64,000 nt of DNA from Dryomyza anilis (GCA_951804985.1 OX638130.1:103165540-103229539), one strand, 5' to 3'. Shown: positions 34,501 to 40,789, counted from the first letter of the stretch. Notes: generated from the letters alone by a model not told the origin. A program made the numbers and translations.

Positions 34501-34520
34501 TTCGAACTCTTTTTGCCCAT
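2660..34520 (-). CDS. Frq: Frequenin (NCS-1 family calcium sensor), 5' part, five exons
   Basis: Joining minus-strand exons 34520-34457, 9140-9116, 8992-8944, 6872-6783 and 2738-2660 gives one open frame of 102 codons plus one base. Every junction is GT-AG and the phases fit. The product begins MGKKSSK (N-myristoylation site, Gly2). It carries the cryptic first EF-hand with its Cys-Pro motif (C38-P39) and the second EF-hand loop D73 to E84 with ligands D73, N75, D77, S79, E81 and E84. Known family role: NCS-1/frequenin proteins are membrane-anchored neuronal calcium sensors that modulate synaptic release, PI4-kinase and the Ric8a chaperone; residues such as W30, F34, F48, I51, Y52, F85 and L89 line the partner-binding groove. 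The family is about 187 aa long, so EF3, EF4 and the C-terminus are missing here because they lie left of base 1. No frameshift or stop interrupts the exons. Identity is very secure from the continuous match to the family; whether this is the Frq1 or Frq2 type is not decidable. Confidence 0.97.
2739..3849. repeat. Frq intron with an imperfect short duplication at 3305-3555
   Basis: The block with GCATTAGTTTAG, TATTT, GCTATAATTAA and AATTCG.CAAAATG occurs at about 3318-3375 and again at about 3505-3552. This indicates an old partial tandem duplication with a spacing of roughly 180 bp. The rest (2739-3300 and 3560-3849) is unremarkable intron. Confidence 0.5.
3850..5700. repeat. T/A-only low-complexity block with a 421-bp tandem duplication
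   Basis: About 1.85 kb consists almost entirely of T and A, strongly T-rich on the plus strand. Inside it, about 4140-4560 and 4561-4985 are direct copies offset by 421 bp: the shared series runs AATTTAAAAAATG, AGATCT, TTTTTGTTTTTATAATTTT, ATTTAATTTTTATCTTATC and onward. The duplication is clearest at 4195-4340 against 4616-4760. It occupies Frq intron 4. Confidence 0.75.
5701..6329. other. Frq intron 4, no supported features
   Basis: Mixed AT-rich intron without an assignable repeat, except possible remnants of a TACCCAG-ended MITE near 6185. No coding potential is visible. Confidence 0.5.
6330..6555. repeat. Decayed copy of the TACCCAGT-ended MITE family
   Basis: The series CTTCGATGCCTCGA, AAAAAGTTCGAT, ATCGATATCG, ATATTTTTCG and ATCTCGAA matches 48340-48560 in order and spacing. 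Its right end (GTCATACCAGG) resembles the GGCATACTGGG end of the better-preserved copy. It lies just downstream of Frq exon 4 on the gene strand. Confidence 0.6.
6783..6872 (-). CDS. Frq: Frq coding exon 4 (residues 47-76)
   Basis: The exon is exactly 90 nt (30 codons, phase 0 at both ends) between GCTGCGCAG and GTAAGTA. It encodes [14 protein letters not shown] onward to FRVFDENN: the linker helix and the first four residues of the EF-hand 2 loop. The acceptor is preceded on the gene strand by more than 1 kb of pyrimidine-rich sequence. Because the exon is symmetrical, skipping it would preserve the frame while deleting the start of EF2. Confidence 0.97.
6880..8150 (+). repeat. Purine-rich tract of ~1.3 kb (pyrimidine-rich on the Frq strand)
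   Basis: The plus strand is almost only A and G, with GAAAA, GGAAAA and AAAAAG motifs and a core of GGAAAA repeats at about 7260-7360. On the Frq strand this is a C/T tract that begins about 10 bases before the exon 4 acceptor and extends about 1.3 kb upstream. The F- and S-rich open frames across it are compositional. Such mirror-like homopurine tracts can form triplex DNA. Confidence 0.9.
8188..8640. repeat. CA dinucleotide and CGT / GGT / GTTGAG trinucleotide-rich segment
   Basis: (CA)n at 8287-8303 is followed by interrupted CGT triplets (8350-8400), GGT triplets (8439-8452) and GTT/GAG-rich sequence (8455-8560). The R-rich and T-rich open frames on both strands come from this composition. 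It is intron 3 DNA; no coding evidence. Confidence 0.75.
8944..8992 (-). CDS. Frq: Frq coding exon 3 (residues 30-46)
   Basis: The acceptor is TTGTCAG|G and the donor is CAA|GTAAGTG. The 49 nt complete Trp30 and encode [16 protein letters not shown], the cryptic EF-hand 1, whose Cys-Pro replaces calcium ligands in the NCS family. The exon ends in phase 0. The preceding intron (8993-9115, 123 bp) is the only short one in the gene portion seen here. Confidence 0.96.
9116..9140 (-). CDS. Frq: Frq coding exon 2, 25-nt microexon (residues 22-30)
   Basis: This 25-nt exon lies between TTTTCAG and GTAAGTG on the minus strand. With the T from exon 1 it encodes FTEKEIRQ and the first two bases of Trp30. 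These residues start the first EF-hand helix and include groove residues F22 and W30. Skipping it would remove 25 nt and shift the frame, so it must be constitutive for a functional protein. It sits 123 bp from exon 3 on one side and 25.3 kb from exon 1 on the other. Confidence 0.95.
9250..9565 (+). repeat. 19-bp minisatellite GAATTTTTAGTGAAAAATT, ~16 copies
   Basis: Head-to-tail copies of a 19-mer, each with an internal AATTTTT/AAAAATT dyad. A few variants occur (TTATAG, ATTCTTAG, TAGTAG). It lies in the large Frq intron about 110 bp upstream, on the gene strand, of the 25-nt exon 2. Confidence 0.92.
9600..10260. repeat. Dispersed repeat with internal sub-repeats
   Basis: Three overlapping sub-units share GGAAGATTTTGGGAAGT / ATAACAGGTTG, GATTCACGG.ATATTTT, ACGG.CAGAAAAC and TCGAAAAAATGTTTC: about 9751-9835, 9850-9985 and 10088-10240. 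A related, more diverged copy is at 53340-53640. Open frames here overlap on both strands and are not protein-like. It is probably an old non-coding mobile element of unknown class. Confidence 0.6.
10261..12229. other. Frq intron 1, mostly unique sequence
   Basis: No repeat family or gene can be assigned. The part at 11500-11960 is less AT-rich and contains GCAGCAG/CAACAACAG-type strings typical of fly non-coding DNA. It is a reasonable place to look for conserved enhancer sequence, though nothing specific is visible. TTAAAGTGGGACATG at about 11326 recalls the start of the repeat at 40790. Confidence 0.4.
12230..12560. repeat. Dispersed AT-rich MITE-like repeat, copy 1
   Basis: ATGACGTTTAAATAAAT, GTAGTTATTTTCCA, ACATCAATG and TTATTTTAAAGA.ATTTTTA occur in the same order at 20100-20310. 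No clear ends or coding capacity. Confidence 0.6.
12684..13240 (+). repeat. 16-bp dyad minisatellite array 1 (TTATACTGTATAACAG)
   Basis: About 34 copies of a 16-bp unit containing the imperfect dyad CTGTATAACAG. The variable half is mainly TTATA here. Some copies read CTGCTATACAG, that is, flipped or slipped units. The same core forms arrays at 14104, 34942 (inverted) and 36764. Confidence 0.93.
13241..14103. other. Frq intron 1, unique sequence between two dyad arrays
   Basis: AT-rich sequence with short CA-rich runs (13605-13650, 13700-13725). I see no gene or repeat structure. Confidence 0.5.
14104..14705 (+). repeat. 16-bp dyad minisatellite array 2 (TTTCACTGTATAACAG)
   Basis: About 37 copies of the same CTGTATAACAG unit, mostly with TTTCA or TTTTA in the variable half. 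Copies are more diverged than in the arrays at 34942 and 36764, suggesting an older array. Confidence 0.93.
14706..16611. other. Frq intron 1, AT-rich, no supported gene
   Basis: Mostly AT-rich sequence with a richer patch at 14980-15310 (GCTGCTG/CAGCAGCA strings). Short open frames there overlap on opposite strands and look like shadows of trinucleotide bias. The motif ACTCATACGTC occurs at about 14740. Confidence 0.45.
16612..17566 (+). repeat. Dispersed repeat family B, copy 1 (no mariner insertion)
   Basis: The copy is homologous, in inverted orientation, to 49794-51582. Shared landmarks in order: TACGACATTTAATTG, ACACACCCGATGA, a TTTA-rich stretch, AACAGTACCTGT, GAATTTAAAACTGT, TGTATATGCTATATATG and AATCTCAGTTGCTATATTT. 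It lacks the Tc1/mariner insertion found in copy 2, so it shows the approximate empty site. Class unknown; no coding capacity seen. Confidence 0.75.
16740..17150 (+). repeat. (TTTA)n microsatellite inside repeat B
   Basis: Long runs of TTTA at 16793-16895 and 16998-17100, with TTTATAT variants to 17145. The equivalent part of copy 2 (51400-51480) has only a short TTTA-like stretch, so the microsatellite expanded in this copy. Confidence 0.93.
17567..19509. other. Frq intron 1, mostly unique sequence
   Basis: No gene or mobile element can be assigned. At 17860-18360 the composition is less AT-biased, with TTGCTGCTGCTG and TTGTTGTTG strings; 18946-18960 is an AC run and 19027-19040 a GT run. 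The short open frames there are low-complexity. Confidence 0.45.
19510..19670. mobile_element. Small foldback MITE
   Basis: The two halves form an imperfect hairpin. The left has ACACGATAGAGA, AGCTAGAGATAGAGCA and AAAAATCT. The right has AGATTTTTTGCTCTA, TTGCTCTATCTCCAGCT and TCTCTTTCGTGT. About 160 bp with no coding capacity fits a non-autonomous foldback element. Confidence 0.65.
19780..20320. repeat. Dispersed AT-rich MITE-like repeat, copy 2
   Basis: Homologous to 12230-12560 over its right half. The left half carries several CTACATTGT / ACAATGTAG words in both orientations, suggesting an inverted-repeat element whose core words are TACTACA and TGTAGTA. Confidence 0.55.
20760..22200. repeat. 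Degenerate AT-rich tandem repeat, period ~22-24 bp
   Basis: Irregular repetition of words such as ATATTAAAATTTAATACAAA and AAATTGAATACAAATATATT over about 1.4 kb. It produces N/I/K/L-periodic translations (ILKLN-type at 21558-21956) that are not a real protein. It appears to be an old, diverged satellite-like block. Confidence 0.65.
22458..22503. repeat. (TA)n microsatellite
   Basis: An uninterrupted TA run of about 46 bp in intron 1. Confidence 0.97.
22504..23635. other. Frq intron 1, no supported features
   Basis: Ordinary AT-rich intron with a short GT-rich patch near 23065. Nothing gene-like is visible. Confidence 0.45.
23636..24366 (+). repeat. ~74-bp minisatellite (GATCGATC / GATGCAAGAACAAGAACGAC)
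   Basis: About ten diverged units of roughly 74 bp share AAAGATCGATCGTCTGATG, CAAGAACAAGAACGAC, AAAGCGCATGAGCAAGAACA and AGACTCACCCTG. Base composition is markedly less AT-rich than the surroundings. Open frames at 23841-24173 and neighbours follow the repeat and differ from unit to unit, so I do not call a gene. Confidence 0.85.
24367..25572. other. Frq intron 1, no supported gene
   Basis: AT-rich sequence with one GC-richer patch at 24900-25220. The short open frames there have no recognisable domain and both strands are open, so none is called. Confidence 0.45.
25573..25841 (+). repeat. (TAGTATTTT)n nonamer array, left part
   Basis: About 28 copies of a 9-bp unit, nearly perfect from 25600 to 25800. 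It is interrupted at 25842 by a palindromic MITE and resumes at 26182. The unit differs by one base from the TAGTATTTA arrays at 27129 and 31682. Confidence 0.95.
25842..26181 (+). mobile_element. Palindromic MITE with Tc1/mariner-type transposase fragment, copy 1
   Basis: A 340-bp element flanked by TA, starting AAGGGTTTTTC and ending AAAAACCCTT. Most of its length pairs with itself: GGGACGCTACAAAAGTAG, GCGACAGGGACAGCAAACGA and GGTTTGCCATTTCATGATG have their complements in the other arm. The centre reads as a start codon followed by [15 protein letters not shown], the N-terminal helix motif seen in a group of insect mariner-like transposases (DUF4817-type). The left end carries a duplicated terminus. 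It is inserted inside the TAGTATTTT array. Confidence 0.85.
26182..26255 (+). repeat. (TAGTATTTT)n nonamer array, right part
   Basis: A continuation of the array on the other side of the MITE, with about eight less regular units (AGTAATTTT, TAGTACTTT). Confidence 0.85.
26256..27128. other. Frq intron 1, no supported features
   Basis: Unremarkable AT-rich intron between two nonamer arrays. Confidence 0.5.
27129..28363 (+). repeat. (TAGTATTTA)n nonamer array, left part, ~137 copies
   Basis: An essentially perfect 9-bp array over 1.23 kb, with open frames YSI and NTI/YKY repeats on the two strands that are artefacts. It is cut at about 28363 by the RTE-like retrotransposon and continues at 31682 in the same orientation, so it was one array before insertion. 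Confidence 0.98.
28408..28560 (+). CDS. Putative short ORF1 of the RTE-like element, 50 aa
   Basis: ATG at 28408 opens a 50-codon frame ending TAG at 28560; it starts [18 protein letters not shown] and ends GALHHPV. It precedes ORF2 (ATG at 28644) by 83 nt in another frame. RTE elements are known to carry a very short, poorly conserved ORF1, and this position and size fit. No domain is recognisable, and translation is unproven; it may be only 5' leader. Confidence 0.5.
   Translation: MAKPAQSLSVSSQVNSLVTRIDKLSNGDTSTSVEVLLVEVPGNGALHHPV
28644..31652 (+). CDS. Endonuclease-reverse transcriptase (ORF2) of the RTE-like element
   Basis: A 1002-codon frame from the first ATG at 28644; the frame is open from 28602 and could also use GTG at 28608. 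Numbered from the ATG, the N-terminal half is an apurinic-type endonuclease with TWNVRTL (34-40), QEMRW with Glu65, GDFNAK (169-174) and SDHYLV with His266. A basic, charged linker follows (about 355-430). The reverse transcriptase has [14 protein letters not shown] (508-521), VDYKAAFD with Asp640 and Asp646, GFRQGDSLS (696-704) and the catalytic YADD (737-740). The C-terminus has the [11 protein letters not shown] and [13 protein letters not shown] motifs usual after RTE reverse transcriptases. Length is normal for the clade and no catalytic residue is missing, so the element may have been mobile recently. It would nick target DNA and copy its RNA in the nucleus. Confidence 0.95.
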   Translation: MRPMKTKKKPRITTDYNDDDPRKRFKDHDLRICTWNVRTLYREGASIQLADVLEKYKADITAIQEMRWTGQGCSKQASCDIYYSCHAERHEFGCGFVVGKRLRHLVSRFTPVDERLATIRIKAKYFHISLICAHAPTNEKDDETKERFYERLDNAYERCPRHDIKIVLGDFNAKVGREAIYCPTIGKFSLHANTSDNGTRLIDFAAARNMVVSSTRFEHFDIHKATWLSPDQKTRNQIDHVVIDGRHASSVMDVRTIRGANMDSDHYLVAAKVRTRLSAAKNVRNQTQRKLDVGKLQSQQTTQAFSTRLSHLLRQSTPPLDDISAQWNHISCSMRTAAEEVLGFQRPLRNQWYDQECRAATAEKDAAYKSTLQSVATRAAKERYKEKRREERRLFRRKKSEAERRECEEIEMHGDRNEARKFFEKIRRLAGGSKSGASSCKDENGNLVTDIQSTLKIWRDHFSKLLTGDDDLNSTDREANPATPVLDDDVEIPPPDHDEVRTAIARLKNNKAAGADGLPAELFKTGGEELIESMHELVSRIWSDESMPSDWNLSVLCPILKKGDPTICANYRGISLLNIAYKVLSSVLCERLKPIVNRLIGPYQCGFRPGKSTIDQIFTLRLIQEKTLEKQIDTYHLLVDYKAAFDTPIRERLYAAMSEFGIPAKLIRLCRMTLSNTRCSVRIGKDLSEPFHTERGFRQGDSLSCDFFNLLMEKIVRAAELRQSGTILNKSVMLLAYADDIDIIGRSTRAVSAAFSRLEKESRRMGLAVNEDKTKFLVSTSKKESVRLGQKADFDTHKFDIVKDFVYLGSSVNSNNDVSLEIKRRITLANRCYFGLSRQLRSRALSRRTKITLYKSLIMPVLLYGAETWTLATTDERVLGAFERKILRKIFGPICFANEYRIRMNHELYEIFDDIDIVKRIKIQRLRWLGHVERMDENTPAKKVLESKLEGGQRRRGRPNLRWKDQVEDNLATLGISNWRQRAQSRSDWRGFISAAKTDPRL
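31682..33251 (+). repeat. (TAGTATTTA)n nonamer array, right part, ~174 copies
   Basis: The continuation of the 27129 array after the RTE insertion. Together they make about 2.8 kb and 311 copies with almost no sequence variation. It ends in TAGAAATTATA and an A run. Confidence 0.98.
33252..34456. other. Frq intron 1, proximal part, no supported features
   Basis: AT-rich sequence between the nonamer array and the exon 1 donor. No exon, RNA gene or repeat is assignable. A variant of the ACTCATACG word occurs at about 34320. Confidence 0.5.
34457..34520 (-). CDS. Frq: Frq coding exon 1 (residues 1-21, start codon)
   Basis: The ATG is at 34520-34518 in the context GAAAAATGG, close to the fly start-site consensus. 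The exon encodes the myristoylation signal and a basic N-terminal helix, ending at Tyr21 plus one base (phase 1). The donor reads ACT|GTGAGTAG. The 5' limit shown is the ATG; the exon must continue upstream as 5' UTR, but no convincing acceptor or polypyrimidine tract is visible in the next 100 bases, so its true 5' end is unknown. Confidence 0.95.
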
Positions 34521-34941
34521 TTTTCAGCTGTATTGTTTGACTGTCAAGTTTATTGTTGGCTTTTAATGCTGTTTTGTAAAATTGTTTTAATCTCGTACTT
34601 TCAGCTGCTTCTGTTGCACATTTAAAGTATTTGCAAAATGTATGAAATTATTCTTGTATTTATTTTATGTTGTTTTGTTTCTTTGTAAATATTATTTTTC
34701 TTTGTAAATATTGCTTTTTATTATATTTTTTGTATTTTGTCACAAATTTGTGCAATGTCTGAGCTATCTTAACATTATGCCGTAACCTTTAAATTTAATT
34801 GAAATCTGCAAATAAAAAATATAGAATTGCAATCATTAATTTTTGGTAAAATATTTTTAGAAAAATATTTTGGAATACTTTAAAATTTATATAGAACATG
34901 ACCACGTTTTTATTCATGACAATAAGAAGAAAATATAATAG
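34521..34941. other. Region immediately 5' of the Frq start codon
   Basis: The first bases upstream of the ATG (CAATACAGCTGAAAA on the gene strand) are presumably 5' UTR. A CAG occurs at several positions (for example TTTTACAAAACAG, TGTGCAACAG), but none has a good pyrimidine tract, so I cannot place the 3' splice site of the 5' UTR intron. Confidence 0.35.
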
Positions 34942-35612
34942 CATACAGTAAAACTGTTATACGGTAAATCTTATTTACTGTAAAACTGTTGTGCAATGAA
35001 ACTGCTATACATTAAAACTATTATACCGTAAACCTGTATAAAGTGAAACTTTTATAGAGTAAAACTGTTATACAGTAAAACTGTTATACAATAAAACATT
35101 ATACAGTCAGACAGTTATACAGCTAAACTGTTATACAGTAAAGCTGTTATACATTAAAACATTATACAGTAAAACATTATACAGTAAAACTGTTATAAAG
35201 TAAAACTGTTATACAGTAAAACTGTTATACAGTAAAACTGTTATACAGTAAAACTGTTATACAGTAAAACTGTTATACAGTAAAACTGTTATACAGTAAA
35301 ACTGTTATACAGTAAAACTGTTATACAGTAAAACTGTTATACAGTAAAACTGTTATACAGTAAAACTGTTATACAGTAAAACTGTTATACAGTAAAAGTG
35401 TAATACAGTAAAACTATTATACAGTAATAGAGATATTCAACAAAACTGTTATACAGCAAAACTGTTATACAGTTAAACTGTTATAGAGTAAAATTGTTAT
35501 ACAGTAAAAGTTTTATACAGTCAAACTGTTATACAGTGGAACTTTGATAATTTGTAACTGTTATACATCAAAACTGTTTTACAATAAAACTGTTATACAA
35601 TAAAACTGTTGA
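34942..35612 (-). repeat. 16-bp dyad minisatellite array 3, inverted
   Basis: About 41 copies of TAAAACTGTTATACAG, the reverse complement of the unit in the other three arrays. The centre (35210-35400) is perfectly regular; both flanks are degenerate, a pattern expected when unequal exchange homogenises the middle of an array. Confidence 0.95.
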
Positions 35613-36763
35613 TTATGATTAGTTTTGTTTATATATTAGGTGTCTTTAAATTTCATTTTACTTGAAAGTCCTTAATTGAGATATGTGATTTAATTAAATT
35701 CTATATAAAACAATTAATTCACCGTCACGCCACAATTGTTTATTGTTGATTATGATCGTGTGTTGAGTACTTGAGCAGATTGGCAAGTGATTTTCCGGTG
35801 ATTAACAAGTGTTTATTACGGTCTTTAATTCGTACTCATACATATTATATAAACACACCAACTAAACACAGGGACAAAGTCGCCAAACAGATCTACACTC
35901 AAATAAAAACTTTCCAAAATTGATTAATATAATTTAATAGTTTAAAATAACTCATTTAGGTTAGAAGTGATTCCTAATACATGTAACGCATTAATGAAAA
36001 TAGTTGAAAGAATTAAACTTTTAATTCACTTTTTGGAATAAAAAATTCATTTTCAATTTTTGAGTTTTTTAAAAAAACTATATATAATATTTTTGTGAGT
36101 GTTCGCACACATGGTCGCATAAACTGTTTATTAGGCTGTAACGCATCATAACTTCAAATTATGCCAAAATTGTTGTTTATGTTTTTGTTGTTCTTGTTAT
36201 TGCTATTAACACAGCACAGCTTGACGTTCATTTGCAGCTCTAGTGCCTTCGAATTAATTGATATTTAAGCTTTAGGGCCTTCAGACTGGGATAACTGGTC
36301 TTTTGGTGTGCACTCCGTCATTTGAGTTACATTTACATTTGCAATTTGAGGTTAATTGAAGCACAACACAATTCTGTGCATTAATCCAAATATTATTGCA
36401 AACAACTTAATGCAATTAAGGCGGGCGATCAAGCAAGACAAGAAAGCAATCTAATAAAAACGATTTAAAATACAAATTTCAGAAATTTAAAAAATTCAAT
36501 TCAATTCAATTTTAATGTAGTCTAATATTTATAGAAGTTAGTATAATTTTTAAAATAAGTCAAAGTTAAAAACATTACAAACATACATTAAGTTATTTTT
36601 TTATGTGCCGTTGACTTTCCAAATCGATGCACACAACTTTTTGAAAATATAAAATTTTCGTGTCAAAGCACTGCATAAATTTTTATATTTAAAATAAGTA
36701 ATAATGATTAACACAATATGATTAACATAATAAATTTTTGTCGTTAGTTTATTTTTCAAGTAA
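35613..36763. other. 5' flank or 5' UTR intron of Frq, no supported features
   Basis: AT-rich, apparently unique sequence between two dyad arrays. No gene seen. Confidence 0.5.
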
Positions 36764-37350
36764 TTTTACAGTATAACAATTCAACGAGATAACAGTATTT
36801 TTGTATATAACAGTTTTGTTTTACAACAGTTTTACTGTATAACAATTTTACTGCATACAGTTTTACTGTGTAACAGTTTTATTGTATAACAGTTTTACTG
36901 CATAACAGTTTAACTGTATAACAATTTTACTGTATAATAGTTTTGCTGTATAACAGTTTTACTGTATAACAGTTTTACTGTATAACAGTTTTACTGTATA
37001 ACAGTTTTACTGTATAACAGTTTTACTGTACAACAGTTTTACTGTACAACAGTTTTACTGTATAATAGTTTTACTGAATAGTTTTACTGTATAACAGATT
37101 TACTGTATAACAGTTTTACTCTATAACAGTTTTACTGTATAACAGTTTACTGTATAACAGTTTTATTTTATTACAGTTTTACTGTATAACAGTTTTACTC
37201 TATAACAGTTTTACTGTATAACAGTTTTACTGTATAACAGTTTTACTGTATAACAGTTTTACTGTATAACAGTTTTACTGTATAACAGTTTAACTGTATA
37301 ACAGTTTACTGTATAACAGTTTAACTGTATAACAGTTTTACTCTATAACA
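36764..37350 (+). repeat. 16-bp dyad minisatellite array 4 (TTTTACTGTATAACAG)
   Basis: About 36 copies in the same orientation as arrays 1 and 2, with regular stretches at 36955-37020 and 37205-37290. It is separated by 1.15 kb from array 3, which has the opposite orientation, so the two could pair as a very large inverted repeat. Confidence 0.95.
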
Positions 37351-37488
37351 ATAATCGTTTAATTTTTCTTATTTTTAGATTTAAAGTAAAACATTGCTTT
37401 GATTATTTGAAATCGTTATATTTACGTTATAAAAAAATAATCAAATTTATCTCAAGACATTTTTTTTCTTTTGTATTTATACCCTACA

Positions 37489-37614
37489 CCTATGAGGTAC
37501 AGGGTATATTAACTTTGTGCATATATTGTAACGCCCCTTAGGAGGCGTGTCCGGTATGGAAAAGTATATATATTCTTGATCAGCATCACTACCCGAGTCC
37601 GTTTAGCCATGTCC

Positions 37615-37666
<52 letters not shown>

Positions 37667-38235
37667 TGCTGTCTTGCTGTCTTGCTGTCCGAATACAGAA
37701 TAACTTGAGAAATACTGATCAGAATGCGATGAAATTTCGTCTCAATATATTTGAACCAAAAGTTGGAACTGAGTTTGAAAATGAGCTAAATCGGTCAACG
37801 GACACGCCCACCTCCCATACAAGTCACTTTTATATAACTCTTTCGAAACTAATAACTCGAAAAGTATTCAAGGTATAGTTATAAAATTTAAAACGTATTG
37901 TTAGAATTCACCTAAAAATATGTGGTCCAAAAATGGGCGTGAGCCGCCCACTTTTTTTTTTCATTATTTCCCGGGTTTTCATAGTGGAAAATTGATCCGT
38001 AAATTATTAAAATCAAATCTATGAAATATTAGCCTTTCAAAATTTTAAATATAGGCGTGGTCCGCCCAATCACATTTTTCAAATTTTTTTTTTAGTTTTT
38101 TATTCTTTATATAATTTTTTTAATTTATGGGGATATAAGACGTAAATTTCTGATATATGAATAATATTCTGAGGGTTTATATCCCCACCAAAGGTGTAGG
38201 GTATTCCATAGTCGGGCCCGACCGACTATAAAGAT
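37489..38235 (+). mobile_element. mini-me type element
   Basis: It begins ATACCCTACACC and ends near GGTGTAGGGTAT, followed by GTCGGGCCCGACC. The core reads GTATATATATTCTTGATCAG and CATCACTA, then a (GTCT)n run at 37612-37665. A TA-rich plus GTCY-rich pair around this conserved core is the described signature of dipteran mini-me elements, known as microsatellite-generating mobile elements. No coding capacity; the short open frame across the GTCT run is an artefact. Confidence 0.8.
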
Positions 38236-39289
38236 CCGCCCCATGTGACCGAACTTACCCATGTAACCTAACTTTCCCAACTCGTTTTAGTTTGTCTCTA
38301 ATTTTAAAACTTTTGTTTTTTTCAACATTGCCTTTGTTTTAATTAATGCTTTTGTTGTTTTTTCCTGTTGGTGACATTTCCTTGTTTTTTTTTCTTTTTT
38401 TATTTTTCACTTTTTTTCATTTCTTTAATTTAGCTAATGCCTTCTTTGTGCTGCTTTCTGGCAAAAACAAAGTAATTTTAAGTTGCTTACGCCTTCCTAC
38501 GTTGCTTTTTGCACTTCCGCTTAAAATGTAGTTTTTTTTCATCTTCCTGCCTTCTTTCTTCAGCAGTTTGAACTCAACTGCCATAATTCACACACGCACA
38601 TACAATATAGATGCACAAAGACATGTATCGCATGTCCCTCCATGCACTCTGAGCGCATAATGCCTTTTTCATGACACACTCGTGAGCGCACATGTGTGCT
38701 TCCTCGTCATGCTTCGTGACACGTTTGAGTTGTTTGCCAACATGCAAAACAACACAACACACACACACACACGCACACAAAATGGAAAAACACCAAGTAG
38801 CAGTAGGTAGTACCTACTGCAAAAATGTTGAAACTTGAACCTAGAATATGTGCGCAATGCAAACATTCGGCATTTGAGCCCTGTGTTGTAGTACACAACA
38901 GAACGAGCGCGTATTAATGAGTGCTAGACTGAGACAGCAATGCTTTATTAAAACTGTGTCAGCCGTATTTTTTTTAATTGATAACCGCACAGTCAGCAGG
39001 TCAGGAAACACAAATTTAAATTTGCATTAATTTGAAATTCAAAACCTAGAACAAAAAAATCAATATAATTAAACCGGGATACTTGTTAATAAACAATTTA
39101 TTTTTAATTTTACTTTTAATATTCGTTGGTGTTTAAAATAAATTAAGAATCTTAAATATTAAAAAAAATAAATAATTATGTTAAAAGTAGCTGTGAATTT
39201 AAATCGTAGATCAATATTTTATTTCATATAAATGGTTATTATTCCTTTTAGTTATAAAATTTCTTTTAGAATAATAGAAGTCAGTGAAA
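38236..39289. other. 5' flank or 5' UTR intron of Frq, no supported gene
   Basis: Mixed sequence with a CA run at 38752-38775 and T-rich patches at 38380-38430. Cysteine- and valine-rich short frames here reflect the dinucleotide run. Confidence 0.5.
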
Positions 39290-39700
39290 ATTTACATACT
39301 GAACTTTTTTTGTCCCGTCCGCATTTTTTTTTTTTGATTTATTATGAAAAAACTATAAACTTTCGAAACAAAGTGGAAATATACAAAAAAAAAGTAATTC
39401 CAAAAAATTTAATAAAAATAATGTCTATGCAAAATACGCTGATTTTTGGGAATTTCCATTTGAACCTTCCATTAAACCTGCACTTTCGTTTTTTATCCCG
39501 TTCGGAATGAGCACTATTTAATTTATATCATTTGATTTAGCTTATAGAATTTTATAATTTTTTACACATTTTAAGTTCAATTTTAATTCTACTTATATAA
39601 AAAATAATAAATTATTTACATTTTTTTTTTTTTTTTGAGATATTAATGTTTTACCACATGGAACCGTCCCCAGGAAATGTCCAAATGAGTAAGACTTATA
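39290..39700. repeat. Dispersed repeat family C, copy 1
   Basis: Shares GTCCCGTCCG, ATTTATTATGAAAAAA.TATAA, GAGCA.TATTTA, TTTATATCATTTGA and a closing GTCC-rich end with 52665-53010 in the same order. It is diverged and non-coding; class unknown. Confidence 0.55.
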
Positions 39701-39989
39701 TTTTGTTTATCCAAATTCAAATTTAAACCTTCAGAAATATATAAATGAAAAATTTCAGCTAAATACAGCTACCTATAAATAATTTATAATTAATTTTTGA
39801 TTTTGGTTAAATGATTTGTGGAAATTTTTCAATTTAAAAATTAAATACTTGGCTTAAACGTAAAATTTTTATTGCATATAGAACAAAAAAATTGACGAAA
39901 AAGACTAACAAAATAAATACTTTAAGTATTATATAAAACTTTTTCAGAAACAAAGTAATTTAAAATTTAAATTACACATTTTGTTAATT

Positions 39990-40135
39990 TTCGGAACTTG
40001 AAATTGTAAACACTTGGCGTATGAGTAATATTTTATTAATTTAATTGTTTTTATTTTAAAACAAAACCCTATTTATTATACGTGCTTTGTTTTAAAACAA
40101 AAATATTACTCATACGTCAAGTGTTTACAATTTAA
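39990..40135. repeat. Inverted repeat with 34-bp arms containing ACTCATACGTCA
   Basis: The left arm AAATTGTAAACACTTGGCGT continues ATGAGTAATATTTT; the right arm is its complement with one mismatch, separated by about 70 bp. The spacer itself contains a second inverted pair around TTTTAAAACAAA. The arm ends resemble MITE termini. Confidence 0.85.
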
Positions 40136-40789
40136 AGAAACTAAATATATATCAACAAAGTTTTGAGTTTTAACATAAAAGCTTTGTTTGAATTTTAAAA
40201 ACTCATTTCGTAAAGTAAACTTTATTTGTAAGAGCCATATTTAATTTTATTTAATTTAAATAAATAGTATACCTAAAAATGCACATAATAAATAATTAAA
40301 TATAATATAAAATGTACTAAAAGAAAGTAAAATAATTTTGATTTAAATTTTACAAAAAATAATAACATAAATAATAATAAAAAATAAAAAATAAACTAGT
40401 AAAATAATAATAAAAAAATATAAAATAAATGGACTCTAAGTCTATCGAATGCAATATGTATCTTCCATTGGTTCAAAAACAACATCAGTAATTGACAAAA
40501 ATAAACAAAACTTTTTGGCCGACCATACAGCTAGCAATTTTGATATAAAATAGTAAAAAATAATAAATAAATAAAAAAATAAAAAATAATAAAAAAATTT
40601 ATAAAAAAAAATAAAAAAGTAAAAAATATATATATTTTTATAATAATAATAAAACAAATAAAAAAAATAAATCAAGAAAATGATGAAAAAAAATAACACA
40701 AATAAAAAAATTATAAAAATTAATAAAAAAATAATAAAAAAAAAATATTTAAAAAAATAATAAAAAAAAAGAAACACAAAAAAATTAGG
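40136..40789. other. AT-rich low-complexity sequence
   Basis: Mostly A-rich on the plus strand between 40370 and 40790; the F/Y/I-rich minus-strand frame at 40442-40834 is compositional. Confidence 0.6.
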
